Origin: Geosiphon pyriformis
Taxonomy: Eukaryota; Glomeromycota; Glomeromycetes; Archaeosporales; Geosiphonaceae
Direction of reading: 5' to 3'
NCBI GenBank assembly: GCA_016748015.1
Contig: JAAOMT010000295.1
Coordinates: forward strand, 1,060,604 to 1,124,603
Length of the DNA stretch: 64,000 bases
Both the position numbers and the translations under genes were made by a program. Below are positions 48,986 to 62,369 of the stretch, piece after piece (the stretch's first letter is position 1; every line of letters begins with the position of its first letter). The notes beneath the pieces were generated by a model. That model ran no database searches and was not told where the DNA came from. It saw only the letters and a program-made list of their open reading frames with translations.

Positions 48986-50870
48986 ATAACTTTTTATTTT
49001 AGTTCATATTTAATAACTACGTTTAATTATACTAACCATTAATTTTGTGTATATATTTTTCAGACTTGTAATGCAAATAATTTGTGAGTATTTGCAGGAT
49101 GCAGATTTCATTCTCTGATTTTTTTTAAATAATTTCATAAATGTTAAATAAGATTAAAATTGGGTAATTACGCTGGCCATTTGAGTTATCCAAGTTTTGC
49201 AGTATGAACTGGAGCATTATCTTGTGGAAAAAAATAAATTTGTATTGAATCTATGGCAATAAATAGCTTTTCAATAGCTCAATATATCCGAATTGATTTA
49301 ATATTCTTTTTTAAAACTAAAGAATTCAATTCAATTTTACAAAAACATTTCTATATTATAATTTTTTTATGGTGTTTTACAATAAATACTAAATTTTTCT
49401 AAGAGTAATAATTTTTATATGTTTAAAATTTATTAATTCTTTTTATTTAATTTTAAATGTACAAAATAAATATAATTAATAATAAAAATTTGTTCCTATT
49501 TATAAATAATTAATAAATCGATATATGTAATTTTAAAGTTATTATTATTTTAAAAATGACAAAAATATAAAATATTTTCTGTTTAGTGTATATTATAAAT
49601 GCTATAATATCAAACATTATAAAAAAATGTGTTAGAAATTTGTATTATATATATAATAAATGTTGGAACGTTGTTCTAAATCAAAAAATTCAGATTACAA
49701 ATTATAAATACTTAATTAAACAAATAAAATAATCAATATGTTTTTACTTATAAAAACAAAAAATTAAATAACAAATAAATTAAATTAAAATTAAAATGTA
49801 AGAAAATAGTATATTTAAATATTTAATTAAAAGTGAAGTTTTTTGTATATTTTAAAAGTTTAACTAATGTATATTTAATAATTTTTTTTAATAAACAATA
49901 TATTTTTAATTTGAAAATAAAATCTTGTTTTTGCTTTAAAAAATATATAAAGTATTGTAATTTTTTGGTTTTGTAGTAAATTTAATATCAATAATTTTTA
50001 TATTTAATTTATATACAAATAATTCTATATATAAAAAAGTTTTTTATTTTATAAAAATAGACTATAATTATAATTAAAAAATGGTTTTTTATTACAAGTT
50101 CATAATAGCATAAAAAAATGGTTTAATAAAAAACCAAAATAATTATCAATAAAATATACCTATTGTTGTTAAATTGTTTAATATAAGAGAAAATATTAAT
50201 TGAATTTATTAATTATTTTTTTATTAGTAAAATAAGCTACAAGTTTGTGTAATGTTACTTCTTAGTTAATTTAAAAGAAAATAATATTTTAACCATTTTA
50301 AAATATAATACATTTTATAAATTATATCATTTAGTTAATTTTGTATATTTAAATTATAAATTCCTAAACTGACTTATATAATACTTATTAATACTCGCAA
50401 AATAATTTATACTCAAAGCTCATAAAAAAATTTTTGAGACTTATTGAAAATAATTATAGCAAAAATACTAAATTGGTTAAAAAACATAAAAAACTAAATG
50501 ATCAGAACTATTTTATAGTAAAAGCAAAATACTATATTGTAATATTAAAATTATTGCTTATTATACTTATAATTAAGCTTAATATGTTCATGTATTTTAT
50601 TTAAATATTTAAGATAAAACAGTTTATAAGCAAATTAATTACATGTTAATAAGAATAAACTTTTTAAAAAAGATTTTAATTAAATTAAGCAATTAAATAA
50701 AGACAAAAAACATTTTAAAATTACTTGTAACAATGCTAATTTTTGGTTTTACTTATATTTGGTAATTGGTGGTTATAATAAAAATATCAAGCTGAGCTTC
50801 ATAATTTCCATATTAAATTCAAATATGACAATAGTTTTGGTCTAATTAAAAAACTTTTCACAGTAATTTG
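48986..50870. other. Very AT-rich spacer
   Basis: From about 49,300 almost only A and T are present and stops fill all frames. No gene is seen. The word atatttaagataaaacagt at 50,605-50,623 is shared with 43,084-43,102. Confidence 0.55.
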
Positions 50871-50879
50871 TGTTAATTG

Positions 50880-51050
50880 TATGGTCAAAGTAGTAAATAG
50901 GTTTAGTATTTCCGGCCTGAATAAAGCCTGTTGTTATATTCGCATGGTTAAAGCCCAAGAATTTGCTAATGGCACTTTTCAGGAATTCAAGTTATTAAAA
51001 TTGATAAGTCAGAGATTTTTATGGTAATAAAAAAAGAAGGGCTTTATTAT
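50880..51050 (+). pseudogene. Short coding-like relic
   Basis: ATG at about 50,881 opens a frame reading MVKVVNRFSISGLNKACCYI and RMVKAQEFANGTFQEFKLLK, with a stop near 51,025. Composition rises abruptly above the preceding A/T desert. No family is recognised. Confidence 0.25.
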
Positions 51051-51302
51051 TTTAGGTATTAGTACCTCCATCTTTGAAATATGAGTAGCAAAAATATCTT
51101 TATCAAAATATTTGTCCATTTGTCAAGAATGAATTCAAAGATACCACTTGTCCTCAAGCCAGTACAAAATGGGATTGAATAATTTTGACACTCAACTATG
51201 TCTTATCCAAGAATTTGTTAGTCATATTAAAAATAAATATAAAATATAGTTTGTTAAATTTGAGGTGAAGTATTTAAAAGGACAATTAATAAAATATAAA
51301 TT

Positions 51303-51715
51303 ATGGCACAAGAAAAATTAAAAAATCCACTTGTGAAAAAGCTTGTTTTTCTTCACAAAAGAACTAACTCAAAAGCTGACTATCTGACCTGGGTGGAACA
51401 GTCTTTTCCTCAGTTAATTTTCGACCCAATGTTAAAGCTCACACAGTAGTTATCACCAAAAAATATGTTAACGATTTAAGAAGTATGACTGCTCAGAAAT
51501 GAAATAATATCCTAGATACAAAACTGCAGCGATGATAACTACCGAATGAAGCTCAGCCTACTGATAAAAAAATTTCAGGCACTACGGAAAATGAACGTAT
51601 TGTCGAAAAACTCCGTGATCCAGAAGGCTATGCAAAAGAGTGAGGTGAAAAGAATAAAGCTAACAAATTAGAACAAATTAAGAGACAATTAGAGAAAGAA
51701 AGCAATTCAAGTTGA
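51303..51715 (+). pseudogene. Decayed gene with several stops and a frame change
   Basis: The ATG at 51,303 begins MAQEKLKNPLVKKLVFLHKR and continues to DPMLKL. An alternative frame then reads THTVVITKKYVNDLRSMTAQ up to a TGA. After two more stops a further stretch reads LPNEAQPTDKKISGTTENER and ends in GEKNKANKLEQIKRQLEKES before TGA at 51,713-51,715, with one internal TGA. The pieces follow each other in order, so this is one dead gene or retrocopy, possibly with a C-terminal coiled coil. The family is unknown. Confidence 0.45.
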
Positions 51716-51730
51716 ATATCACCAATATGA

Positions 51731-51885
51731 TTGATTCCTACTGTGTTAGTAACTATGGCAGTAACGGCATTGAGAAAAGAATGTTCTTCAAGTGTAATGG
51801 TAAGTAGCCATTGCAAGTGGCGTCATATGTTTATTCACGTTGTCTGGTTTTGTTGCAGCACGCCCCAATTTAAACGTATAGTCGA
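51731..51885 (+). pseudogene. Possible two-exon remnant
   Basis: ATG near 51,728 reads MIDSYCVSNYGSNGIEKRMF followed by FKCN. A good donor (GTAAGT, near 51,799) and acceptor (TTGTTGCAG, near 51,860) bound a ~60-nt intron. The next exon stops after ARPNLNV. It is too short to name. Confidence 0.25.
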
Positions 51886-52101
51886 GCCTGGCAAAGGAAA
51901 CAGATTCTTAATATCATATAATTTACTTGGCTAACTTCCCTTTGATCGAAAATTTGGGATGAACTTTAAACACAAAATAAATTTTTGGTATATGTATTAA
52001 GAATAGTTTTCTTCACTCTTTGAGGCAATTCGATAATTTGCTCTTTCACAAAGCCTCAATTCTATAATGAATTAGTAAGCCACGTAAATGACATTCAAAG
52101 T

Positions 52102-52899
52102 TTAGTGTAACATTTTGTTGGCCCTCCATTTGATTTTAATACTCCTTGGCATTGAGGCAATAACCTCTTCGAGAACAGAGGTATCGAATTTCTCCCATTC
52201 CTCCTTTTGCACAATCTTAAGTTCGACCATAGACATCATGTTTTTGGATATTTGTCCTTCAAATACTACTAGTCCTTTGAATCCCCCCGCGTAACACCCA
52301 AACAATTATGGATTTTGAAAGTAGGCGCCAAGTAATATTTCTCCAATGTGCCGCCAAACTCTTGGCTGTCGTGATTGCTTCCCAATTTCCCCACTCGTCT
52401 CATCAGAGGAGATAACTTTTGCCCAATCGTAAACGATTTTATTTTTATTTTCCTTGCACCACCTAACACGAATATAAGCATGTGTTTCTAAGATATACCG
52501 TGTTTTGCTGCAATACGTGAATGAAGTCCAGAATTGTACAGCACATTGACAGACTACATTTAAAGAGCTATATTTTTAACAATTTCGTGAACCAGTAAAT
52601 ATTTTTCGTGATTGCTAAAAATTTGTAGTCTTCCAGAACGTGGTAATTTTTCACTTTTTCCTGTTCTTTGGTACTTGACAATAAAGGGGCGTCTTATTGT
52701 GGAGTCACGTCCAAGCAATTTTATGGTTTCTATGTATGCCAAAATCTTCCTTTTGTCAATTTCGTTAGCTGTGTCCAAGTGGATGTCATTTTTTTATATA
52801 ACGATATTATAAGTGGTAAAAAAATAAACAAGCACCAAGTCTATTTATAAAAAAACCGAGAAAACTCCTGATATCTTTGATTTCTTGGGGGTACTGTAC
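52102..52899 (-). mobile_element. Tc1/mariner transposon relic with transposase fragments
   Basis: Minus-strand frames give, in order, pieces of a Tc1-type transposase. The paired helix-turn-helix region lies at about 52,778-52,560 (ANEIDKRKILAYIETIKLLG, then YQRTGKSEKLPRSGR and NHEKYLLVHEIVKN). A catalytic-core piece follows at about 52,440-52,300 (DWAKVISSDET in one frame, GCYAGGFKGLVVFEGQ in another). The C-terminal end is EEWEKFDTSVLEEVIASMP near 52,205-52,140. The segment with the second catalytic Asp and the final Asp/Glu is missing, and frames shift repeatedly, so it is inactive. The left boundary of the element (right side on this strand) is probably the cagtacccccaagaaa motif complementary to about 52,880-52,897. 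The opposite terminus is not found. Confidence 0.75.
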
Positions 52900-53430
52900 A
52901 ATGTACAATTAACTAGTTCTGTTTAACAAAAATTATGTAGTTACAAGCCTAAAACATTTGAATTAATAAAGTTTTAAGTTTTTAATCATTAATATCTAAA
53001 ACTATTTCTTGTTAACGAAATATGAGTCGGATATATATTTAATTACGCTGAATCTTTTCAATTTTTTTTAAAAAATGATTTTGCTAAGGTGTGAAACGCT
53101 ATTTAATTTGAGAAATAAAGCTTTTTTGAATTGTAAATGGTCCAACCTTGATGAAATTAATCAGAGACACATTATTCTATAATATTCTGCTTGCAAGCAA
53201 TCTTGTTGAAGATTTGCTCGAGTTTTTTGATACCAGATTTTAAGCCATTAGCTTTCATTCCATAAAGCTCATCTTTATCTTTGGTCAAAAATTAACAACG
53301 TGTCGGATAAAAAGGATAAATTTCTTTTATCACATTGCTCAGAAATCTGTTTCATTCGAGCTCTTGTTTATTTATAATTCAAGTCAAAGATTGAGAGAAG
53401 GTATCATATTTTACAAAAAAAAACATAATA
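52900..53430. other. Spacer downstream of the lactone oxidase
   Basis: AT-rich 3' flank between the transposon relic and the stop codon of the lactone oxidase. No gene is visible. Confidence 0.5.
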
Positions 53431-55404
53431 CTAGTGACTAATTCCCTCATTTACAGAAGAGTTAGTCGCAGTTGGAGTCCCATAAAATATCTCTTCCAAC
53501 GTTTTATTATCAAAAAACCTTTTTTCCGGATCATATTTCGCGCGAACTTTTTCAAATATCTGTACACGTTCGGCCAACTGTTCACGTAAGTAAGGTTTTA
53601 TACCGGGAACGTATTCATATAATTTACCCCAGTGAGGTCTATTTCGTGAAAATTTGGGCATGGATCAAAAAATTTTTGAATGATGAATTAAATAAAGATA
53701 CTTGACAAGTAATTCAATGTTTGAAACTATAATCTGTTGAACTCTTTACCTTGCACGGTACTTTTCCATCCATCTTTTAGATAACTCTGAAGAAAATTCG
53801 TCATAACCAATGGTGTCTTTTACAGAAAGAACTTCCATATGTGCATATAGTGCATTGGGATCTTTATCGTATCCCGGAGATAAAAGGGAGCTTGATGATT
53901 TGACGATTCGCATTTCGGCCGTGAGGTTGCATGGGAATTTACCCTCTCTTGCTAACTCATAAATCTGTAAAAGGCCGAATGACATATTAAGATTTTGAAT
54001 TGCTCATATGAATTTCATGACAAAAACCTAATGAAAATGATATTAGCTATTTACCCTCGTGACAATGTGACGAAATTCCAAAGCAATATTCTTAAAATCT
54101 TGATCTACTTTAATCGAAAACTCCAAATCTTTGATTTGAATATTTTCAATTCCAGCCTGATAATGAATCGCATCAGGTGCTTGGAGAACAACATCCGACG
54201 GTCTACTTATTGGCGCCGCTTTCCATAGCAAATGAGAGATATGTGGGGTTGCTTCAGGGTGTTTTACAATAAAATCATATAAATGATCACCAAATTTAGT
54301 TCCTAAATTTTCAACAATTTGTTGTTTTTCCAGTTTTAATTCTGATTTGGTCACTGGCTCCTCAGTCCTGACCCATTGTTTGATCCATAATTTGTCGGTG
54401 GAGTCGTCGAGTTCATTTTCGTTGAATGGCCAGTAAAATATTTCAACGCTATCTGAGGTTTCCACGAGTTTTTTGAGTTTTGGGCCGGTGAGCCAGGTAT
54501 TGAGTTGTGGCTGGGAATCAATCATTCGAAGACTAAAGATTGGTTCGACACGAAATGTGAGGTTATAAATGATTCCAAGGAGTCCTTGGGAAAAGATTTT
54601 TAACTCAATAAATTTATTAAAGTTCAGAAATATGTCTCAATATCCTTAATAAATACCTAAGCTGACTCGCGCAGCACTCATCTCAATAGGATCCTTTTCG
54701 TCGCTAAATTCGTGCAATTCACCATCCGCGGTAAGTATTTTTAGCGCAATAACGTTATCTGAAATACCGCTCGAATCAACTTTAGCACCATGCGAGCCAG
54801 TCGATACAACACCTGAAGCTCTAACAGAATCCAATACAGTCATTGAATTGAAAGCTAATGGTGGATTATGCGACCTAAGGGCATCGTCCATCTGCTTTAT
54901 TGTTGCTCCTGATAACATAAAAATTAATAAAACCCAGATTAATAAATAGTTTAAGGTCAAATAATCACATTTATTAAAACTCATGAATCTTAAACTTTCA
55001 ATTATTGAAGAAGAAAACTCACCAGCTTCAGCAGTAATAACCCATCCAAACTTCTCGCTCTTTTCGATATTCACCTTATCAAGTTTTTGCACAATTACCA
55101 AATAATCATTGGTGACTGATAAAGAATTGAAAGTATGTCCTTGGGCCACACATCGAATTTTTTTTCCATTCTTCTTAGCCTTCTTCACAATATCTTTCAA
55201 ATCTTGTAAGGAACGCGGTCGAAAAATAAGTTCCGGTTCAACAGCAATAGTCCCGGCCCAATTCTCCCATCTTTTTTCATGACTTGGGGTTAGATGACTT
55301 TTAGTTGCTGCAAAAATTTCTTCTGTATGTTTCCCGAATGTATCTTTATGTTTTTCGAACGATTTTTCAATTTTATCTTCGAGTTTTTTGATCAGGGCTG
55401 CCAT
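53431..55404 (-). CDS. FAD-linked sugar-1,4-lactone oxidase (ALO/GULO family)
   Basis: Five minus-strand exons: 55,404-55,023, 54,908-54,657, 54,584-54,055, 53,964-53,750 and 53,638-53,431. Phases agree and give 528 aa. Introns are 72-114 nt. The FAD-binding PCMH-type domain starts with FRPRSLQDLKDIVKKAKKNG. His90 in AQGHTFNSLS aligns with the residue that covalently holds FAD in yeast Alo1. GVVSTGSHGAK and the preceding AGATIKQMDDAL complete the nucleotide-binding part, and RPHWGK (460-465) is the family's C-terminal active-site signature. Such enzymes oxidise D-arabinono- or L-gulono-1,4-lactone to erythroascorbate or ascorbate and produce H2O2. A ~40-residue lysine-rich N-terminal extension has no clear presequence or membrane helix. 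An alditol-oxidase-like substrate cannot be excluded. Confidence 0.92.
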
Positions 55405-55514
55405 TTTTTAGAATTATGAGCAATTAAAGAAATCTAGAGCTGAGCGAAATAGAAACCGTGAGCTCAACGATAGATCTTATAAATTAAACGATGGGAATAT
55501 ATTAGAAAGCAATT

Positions 55515-55655
55515 CACCTTTTTTTTTGTTCGAAGCCCGATTTGAGGATTTCCTCCTTGTTCCACGAATACAGCCAAATTGATGTGTGGGAAAATCATCT
55601 TTTTTGTGTAGAGATTGAAGAGGGTACGGCAGATTTGAGAAGAGAGAAGCTTCAT
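55515..55655 (-). pseudogene. Fragment resembling the N-terminus of seryl-tRNA synthetase
   Basis: From an ATG complementary to about 55,653-55,655 the frame reads MKLLSSQICRTLFNLYTKKM and then FPHINLAVFVEQGGNPQIG, followed by RTKKK. INLxxFxxxxGGNPxI is the beginning of eukaryotic and fungal SerRS (helical arm start). A GTGAAT donor-like site follows at once, but no second exon is present before the lactone oxidase ATG 110 nt on. I infer a captured first-exon fragment. A non-coding leader of the oxidase is the alternative. Confidence 0.35.
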
Positions 55656-55699
55656 TTCGTGGATGATTGATACATATTTAGCAAATTTACAGTTTTTGT

Positions 55700-58682
55700 T
55701 CGAAACAATGCGTAAATGCTATTTTTGTTTAACCCTTGATGTCAAACAAAATCTTATTTATTCCTGCCCGTCGGCCGATATGAAGTTTATTTAGAGGATA
55801 AATGTTTTTGTTGAAAGCATATCCTGTGCGTTTAGAAAAAATAAAAAGTTAATGATCCTAACGTACAAAGCCGTCTTGCTAAAGAATTTATTGTAAAGTA
55901 TATACGTCAATTTTTAGACTGGTCAGCATATAGTCCAAATCTACGATTTATAAGGAATAATCCAGAGAAATGTAGAAAAAAGAATCCCTAAAAATTGTAG
56001 AGATTTGACAGTTTATGGTGAAAAAGTGAAATAAAACAGATGTGTTAAACAATTCAATTAAATCAAATCAATAAAACATGGATGTACAGTAGTTATAAAT
56101 ATATAAAACTTGAACTATCAAATAGTACGAATTATATTAAATGCTATAACCATTGTAGAGTAATTATTAATTATATAAATGCAAATTTTTTTTGCAACAG
56201 ACTGACATTTAAAAATTAACATGAATTAATTTTTTCAAAAATATTATATTTTTATTTTTATTTTTATTTTTAATTACTGCTTTTTAAAACTTTTACAAAA
56301 ACCAAATTTATGTTATTAATCAACTTATTTTTTTCATATTTTTTACACTACTATTTTTGTTTAATTTATACTATTTCTTGTTTTTATATTTAAAAGCTTG
56401 CTAAATTAATTAAATACATTATAATATTTAGTATTTTATAATGTTAAATATTTATTTATTTATTAACAAATCATAAATTTTTTTTTATAAATTTCCAAAA
56501 TCATATATATTTAAAAAATAATTTTTTTTTGTTTTTATACTAATTAGAGTTTTTAAACAAACAAATAAATAATCAACTTAAACATATTTTTAATTTGAAA
56601 TTTTAGCAAAATAAACTTAGCTTTAATATTTATGACAAGATTTACTTGAGTTAACAAAAAAAAAAGTAACAAAATTTATTAAAAAATTAATTTTGACAAC
56701 AACATATTAATCAAGTTCTAAAGCTTAAACTTAAATAAACCAATAGAAAAAATAATATTAAAACACATTAAAGAAACAATAACTTTAACATAAAACACAA
56801 ATTTAGTAAATTAATTAATAAGAGCTTTAAATAAAACAAAAACTTAAAAAATTGCTTAGAAATAACAAAAGCTATATGATATAATTTTTAATATTTATAA
56901 CAATACTAATATTCAGAAGTTTTTTATTTGATAAAATTTTTGTTTAAATTACAAGTTTTAATAACTGCTTTATTAAGAACTTTTTTGAACTTAAAAGTAA
57001 TAATAATAATTAATATGAAAAAACTAAAAAATAAAACAGGTTTGACTACCAATTTGAGAAACTAAAATTCACAATTTTAAAGATTGTACAGCTAAAAAAA
57101 ATATTAAATCATAAAAAGCAATAGCTTTTTTTTAATTAACAAAAAAATAAATTGTATTATTATTCTTTATTATTAAAACAAATTTAAAAGTAAAAGCAAT
57201 TTTAAAAAACTTAAAATAAACAATAGGATATCGTTACAAGTCAAAAAACTTCAATTTAATACTTAAAATTTTACCAAAAACATTTAAAACATTTTTGATT
57301 TTGTCAATAAAAATGTTTTAAAAAATATTATATAAAATTACAATAGTAAAAGCAAAAACAAATACAAATACAAAAACAAAAACAAATACCACAAAAAATT
57401 TTGCAATCTTAAAAAGAAATAACGAAAAAAGAATTAAAAAGTTTTATTTAAACAATTATATTTAAAAAAAAAACTTCAAATACAAACTTTATATAAAAAA
57501 CTTAATATTGTTTTTTTGTAATAATCTTTAAATTAAAAAAATTATACACAAAATTGAAAAACAAATTTATAAATTATTTTAATTTTAACAATTTTATTAA
57601 GTACTAAAACAGAAATTATTTACTTTAATAATTTTTAACAATTTGTAATTGTATTTTTAGCTATTATTAAAAACAATATTTTTAAAAAACAAGAAAAATT
57701 GTGTTTTAATATTTATTAAATTAGTTTAATTTTTAAAATTAATTAATTAAATTTATATGTAAAATATAAATTGTTTTGTTTTTAAAAATGGTAAAAAATT
57801 AACTAAAATTTAATATATATTAAACAATTTAATCATGTATTAATTAAAACCAGTTTTAGTAAATATATTGCTGTTTTATTTTTTATAAGAATAAAAACAG
57901 ACTTTAAAGTAAAAATAGTACTTTAAAAAAAACACTAAAAAGAATAATTTCTTTTGATATTATAAAAAAAAATTGATTATTTTAAACAAAAAAGTAATAA
58001 TTTTTTTTTATTCGGTTTAACGAGTGTGGCCCAAGTAATAATTTAAACAAAGAAAAAAAGATTACAAAAAAGAAAATTAATTTTATTATTAATTATAATT
58101 AATTTAATACTTGTTTTTTAATTAAAATAAATCTTGATTTAATATTTTTTAATTTTAAATTAAAAATATTTAATTAGTTAATAACACAAAGTTTAAAAAA
58201 ATTTTTACAAATTTTAAAGAATTAATAAAAAGATCAAAACCAAGAATTATAAAAAAAATAATTATATATATTCAAATAAATTAATAAAAAAATATAGAAT
58301 TAAATATTATATTAAATATAATTACAATGTATTTTAAAGTTCTAAAAAAAAACATGTTTTTACTAAGATACATAAAATAATATTTTTGTTAAAATTATAT
58401 TTAAACATATATTATTAAATAAAAAATATAGTTTTTACTAATAATTAATTTGTAATTAAAATATGTAAATCAAAACTAAAGTTAAAAATTTCAAAATATT
58501 AAAAATTTTATTGATTAAAAAAAAAACATTATTAAATTTTTAATATAAAAATTTTAAAGTAATATGAATTAAAATCAAATTATTTAAAAAAATTAAGTAT
58601 AAATTATAAAAATTATTTTTTTTATTAAATTATTTTGTTATTCAAATCAATTATTTTTGGACTTTATTAAATAATTATAACA

Positions 58683-58715
<33 letters not shown>

Positions 58716-59511
58716 CAATAAACAAATAAAAAAAAATATTGTATTTTTAAATCAAACTTTTTTTATTTTAATTTATTTGATCACAATTATGAAAATAAAA
58801 CATAAATAATAATTATTGTAACAAAAAAAATTTTTTTATTTTAATATTTTATAATTTATTAAAACACCAATTTTATTTATTAAAAAAATTAATATAATTA
58901 TTATTTTTTATTTCTAATTTTTAATTTTTCAGATCAATTGAAAATTTTCAAATTTATACCAAAAATGGATATATATATATATATATATACCTGATAGTAT
59001 TAAAATAAAATTACAAAGAGTTAAAATTAATTTTGCATAAAATAGGAATTCAATGATATATTATTTCGTAATAAAATATTATTATAATTTTTAAATTTTA
59101 ATCATTTTTGTTTCTTTATTATGAATATCTTTGATTTTTAATGGTAAAAAAAATTGTAAAATACAATTAATGAAACATTAAAAATTAGTTAAATAAAGAG
59201 ATTTATTTTTTATCATGTGAAATAGTTAATGTAAACTTGAATAATTCTGTTTTGAATCATATTAATTAATATATATATTTTTCGTACTTTTCGTGATTAT
59301 TAAATTTATAATTACTCATTTATTGAAAATAATTATATTTTAATAAAATTCTTGATATTTTTTTTTCAAAGTGACAATTATATTTTACCAAAAAATTATT
59401 TTTGTGAACTCGTTTTACTTATTTTTAAAATTCAAATTAATGAAAAGATCTTAAACTATGAAAATATGAAATTTAATTAATTTGATATAATAAAATTCAA
59501 TTTTTTCTTAA

Positions 59512-59544
<33 letters not shown>

Positions 59545-59760
59545 TAAATGTCAGTATAGTTTAGAAGTGAAGATATCAAATTTAAAATGACTAATAAAGA
59601 AAGAAAATATCTTATTGAATTAGTTAAAGTTTGTTAAAAAGAAAATTAATAGTTGTAAAAAAAAAAAAAAAAAAAAAAAAGTTTAGGATATAATTCAAAG
59701 AAACCCATTTTTCTTTCATTTTTCTTATTCTAAATATTCATATCTTTACTTTTTCAGTAC
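55700..59760. other. Extreme AT-rich desert
   Basis: After about 55,950 the sequence is almost purely A/T with T-runs and A-runs on both strands, and it has no frame worth naming. It includes (ATT)n at 58,684-58,713, (AT)n at 58,967-58,989, (AAT)n at 59,512-59,544 and a 24-nt poly-A at 59,657-59,680. I see no conserved gene. Confidence 0.6.
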
Positions 59761-60306
59761 TATGTACATATGATTGAATTTAATGAAACCGCTATAGTTC
59801 ACCTCTAAATATCCGATGAGGAAAAAGAATCTGTCAAATAATTAAATAATTAATTAGTTAATTGATTAATTTAATTACGGTTAATGGTTAGCATTCTTAA
59901 TAAATCGAACAATGGTAAATCTAACAAACACTTGAAACTTCTCCGATAATTACCGTTTCGAACAATAGGGATTAACATAATTTCAGAAATGGAATCTGCA
60001 AGAAAACGATACAATGTTTGAGAAACATGCACAGTGTGGCATCAAAATTCCCCCAAAAAAAATTTTTTTTTTGTTACTGTATCATTGTAAGAAGAAATAA
60101 CGGGAGCAATCGACAATAAAGATTTTATATTCTTTCTTTGTTCTAGGATCGATATCTAAAAGGAATATATAAAGAACTACCAAGAAAGTTTAAATTATGC
60201 GAAAATCTATTTTAAAATTTATACCATTAACAAAAAGAAGTATTAAAAATGGGTTTCCTAGTTAAAAAAGTTTTTATAAAGTTAAAAAATTGGGGTATCT
60301 TTAAGT

Positions 60307-60340
<34 letters not shown>

Positions 60341-61305
60341 ACAAGTATTTCTTAGCCTCTTTAAAATGTTGTGTAAAAATTTAATGCAAAGACTTATTTT
60401 AAAGTTTCAGCTTTTAATGAAATAAATTGAGATTTTTTTAAGATAGAATTTAATGTTTAGACACTTTTTTATTTCGGCAAATGCCATGATGTTATATTTT
60501 TACTCGAATGATTGGGAATCCCTAGGCATTCCTCGTCTTTGAGGATTGTCATTACAGATAATTGCATGTGATTGTACCATTGGACTAACCTATAATACCA
60601 TTAATTATTTTAAAAAAGAATATAGTAAACATTAAAAGAATTTTTTTAATCTTTTTTCACATTTTCAATAATCTTTATCATGTGATTAATAATTACACGC
60701 ACGTATAAAGTATTTAATTATCATTGACGAGTAATGGGTGCTATTAAAAAAAAATATTATTATGTATTAATATATATACTGAATAATTTAATTAAAAATT
60801 TTTTCAGATCGCAAATTTTTATAATTACTTTTTTTTTAAAATAAATAAATAAATATATATATATATATTTATATATACTAAAGATTCTATGAAACGTAAT
60901 GCGGTTTTGAAAAATTGTTTAAAAGATGAATAAGAATTCATTTTTTTAGAGATTCGTTTTATTAATAAAATAAGTTTTAAAAATTAAATCCCTTTGATCA
61001 ATTTAATTGAGTCACAACAATTGTAAATATTAATATTTTTAAATATTATTCCCCTTCAATATATCTATCACAAGTATCGCACCATGAGAACAATCATGAA
61101 AGAAAAGGTAATTATCTTAGGAAAACTATAAATAAATAACATTATCAACTATTGTGAACTTTTCTCCGCTATTTAATTTATTGTTTCCAGTTTAAAATAA
61201 TCAAAAGTGGTGAATCGTTCCTTCATCAATTTAAATATATAAAGATACTACTGAAAGAGCGCACAGTAGATTTCAATGAATATATAATGGCAAAAGGAAT
61301 TTTAG

Positions 61306-61343
<38 letters not shown>

Positions 61344-62332
61344 TTTATTCCTAAATATCTAGGTTAGCCGATATTAATTGATAAACTTTATATCATTTTA
61401 TAATTAAATTCCGATCATATAATATCATATTATCAATCAATCAATCAAAAACATTTCCTTTGCTGAATTTATTGAATGAATAGGGTTAATTGTCAGATGT
61501 TATACTCTCGTCTCACACAACTCATATAAATACTACGTTTTCTATAGATTCTTTCTTTAGAAAAAATTAAACCCCAATTCTGTTTATTATAGTGACAAAC
61601 CCAATTGAAGTTGTAAGGTCTTGACAAAAATTGAACAATTAATTTATTTGAATATATATATATATTCAAAAAGAACAAAGAGAATAATATTCTCAATTTG
61701 GAATTTTACTTTCTATGTGATTAATAATGATAATATATCGAAAAGTATTATAGATTGTTGTTTATGGATTTCGAAAAGTTCTTTTAAAAAGTTCAAGAAT
61801 AAAAAGAAAATTTCAAATTCATTTTTATAACAACTTTTACGAATAATACATATTCATTTATATTCATTAGCTATACATTTACACATAATTACATAATAGA
61901 GATTATAGAAAACTTTAAAATCTGATATAAAAATTCTGGTCCAATAAATTTATTAAGAAATGGTGTAATATATGTATGAGGAATACTCATTTTTCTTTTT
62001 TAATTTTAACCATTTTAATTAAACCATTTCCAAGAACCCTGCATTAAATCCATTCCATTCTATACCTTTACAAAGACTAAAAAAGAAGTGACTCTTTGAA
62101 AAATTATCTAATTAAAAAATTAATTTTCATTTGACACGTAAAATTTTTGAAAAAATATATAAAGTACAAAAAAACTCTTTGTTTCGAAAAGTTTTTTTCT
62201 TTTTTTTTTTTTTTTCTTTTAAATGATCATCGATCAAAATTTCCTATGGTCATGAAAAGAATCAAAATTTTGGGAATCTACTTACAAAAGATTTTTGATC
62301 TGAAAATACGAATCATTACCATTCAGGAATAA

Positions 62333-62334
62333 TG

Positions 62335-62369
<35 letters not shown>

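Noticed and set aside
53472-53705. Plus-strand 77-codon frame
   Set aside because: Antisense to the last exon and last intron of the lactone oxidase.
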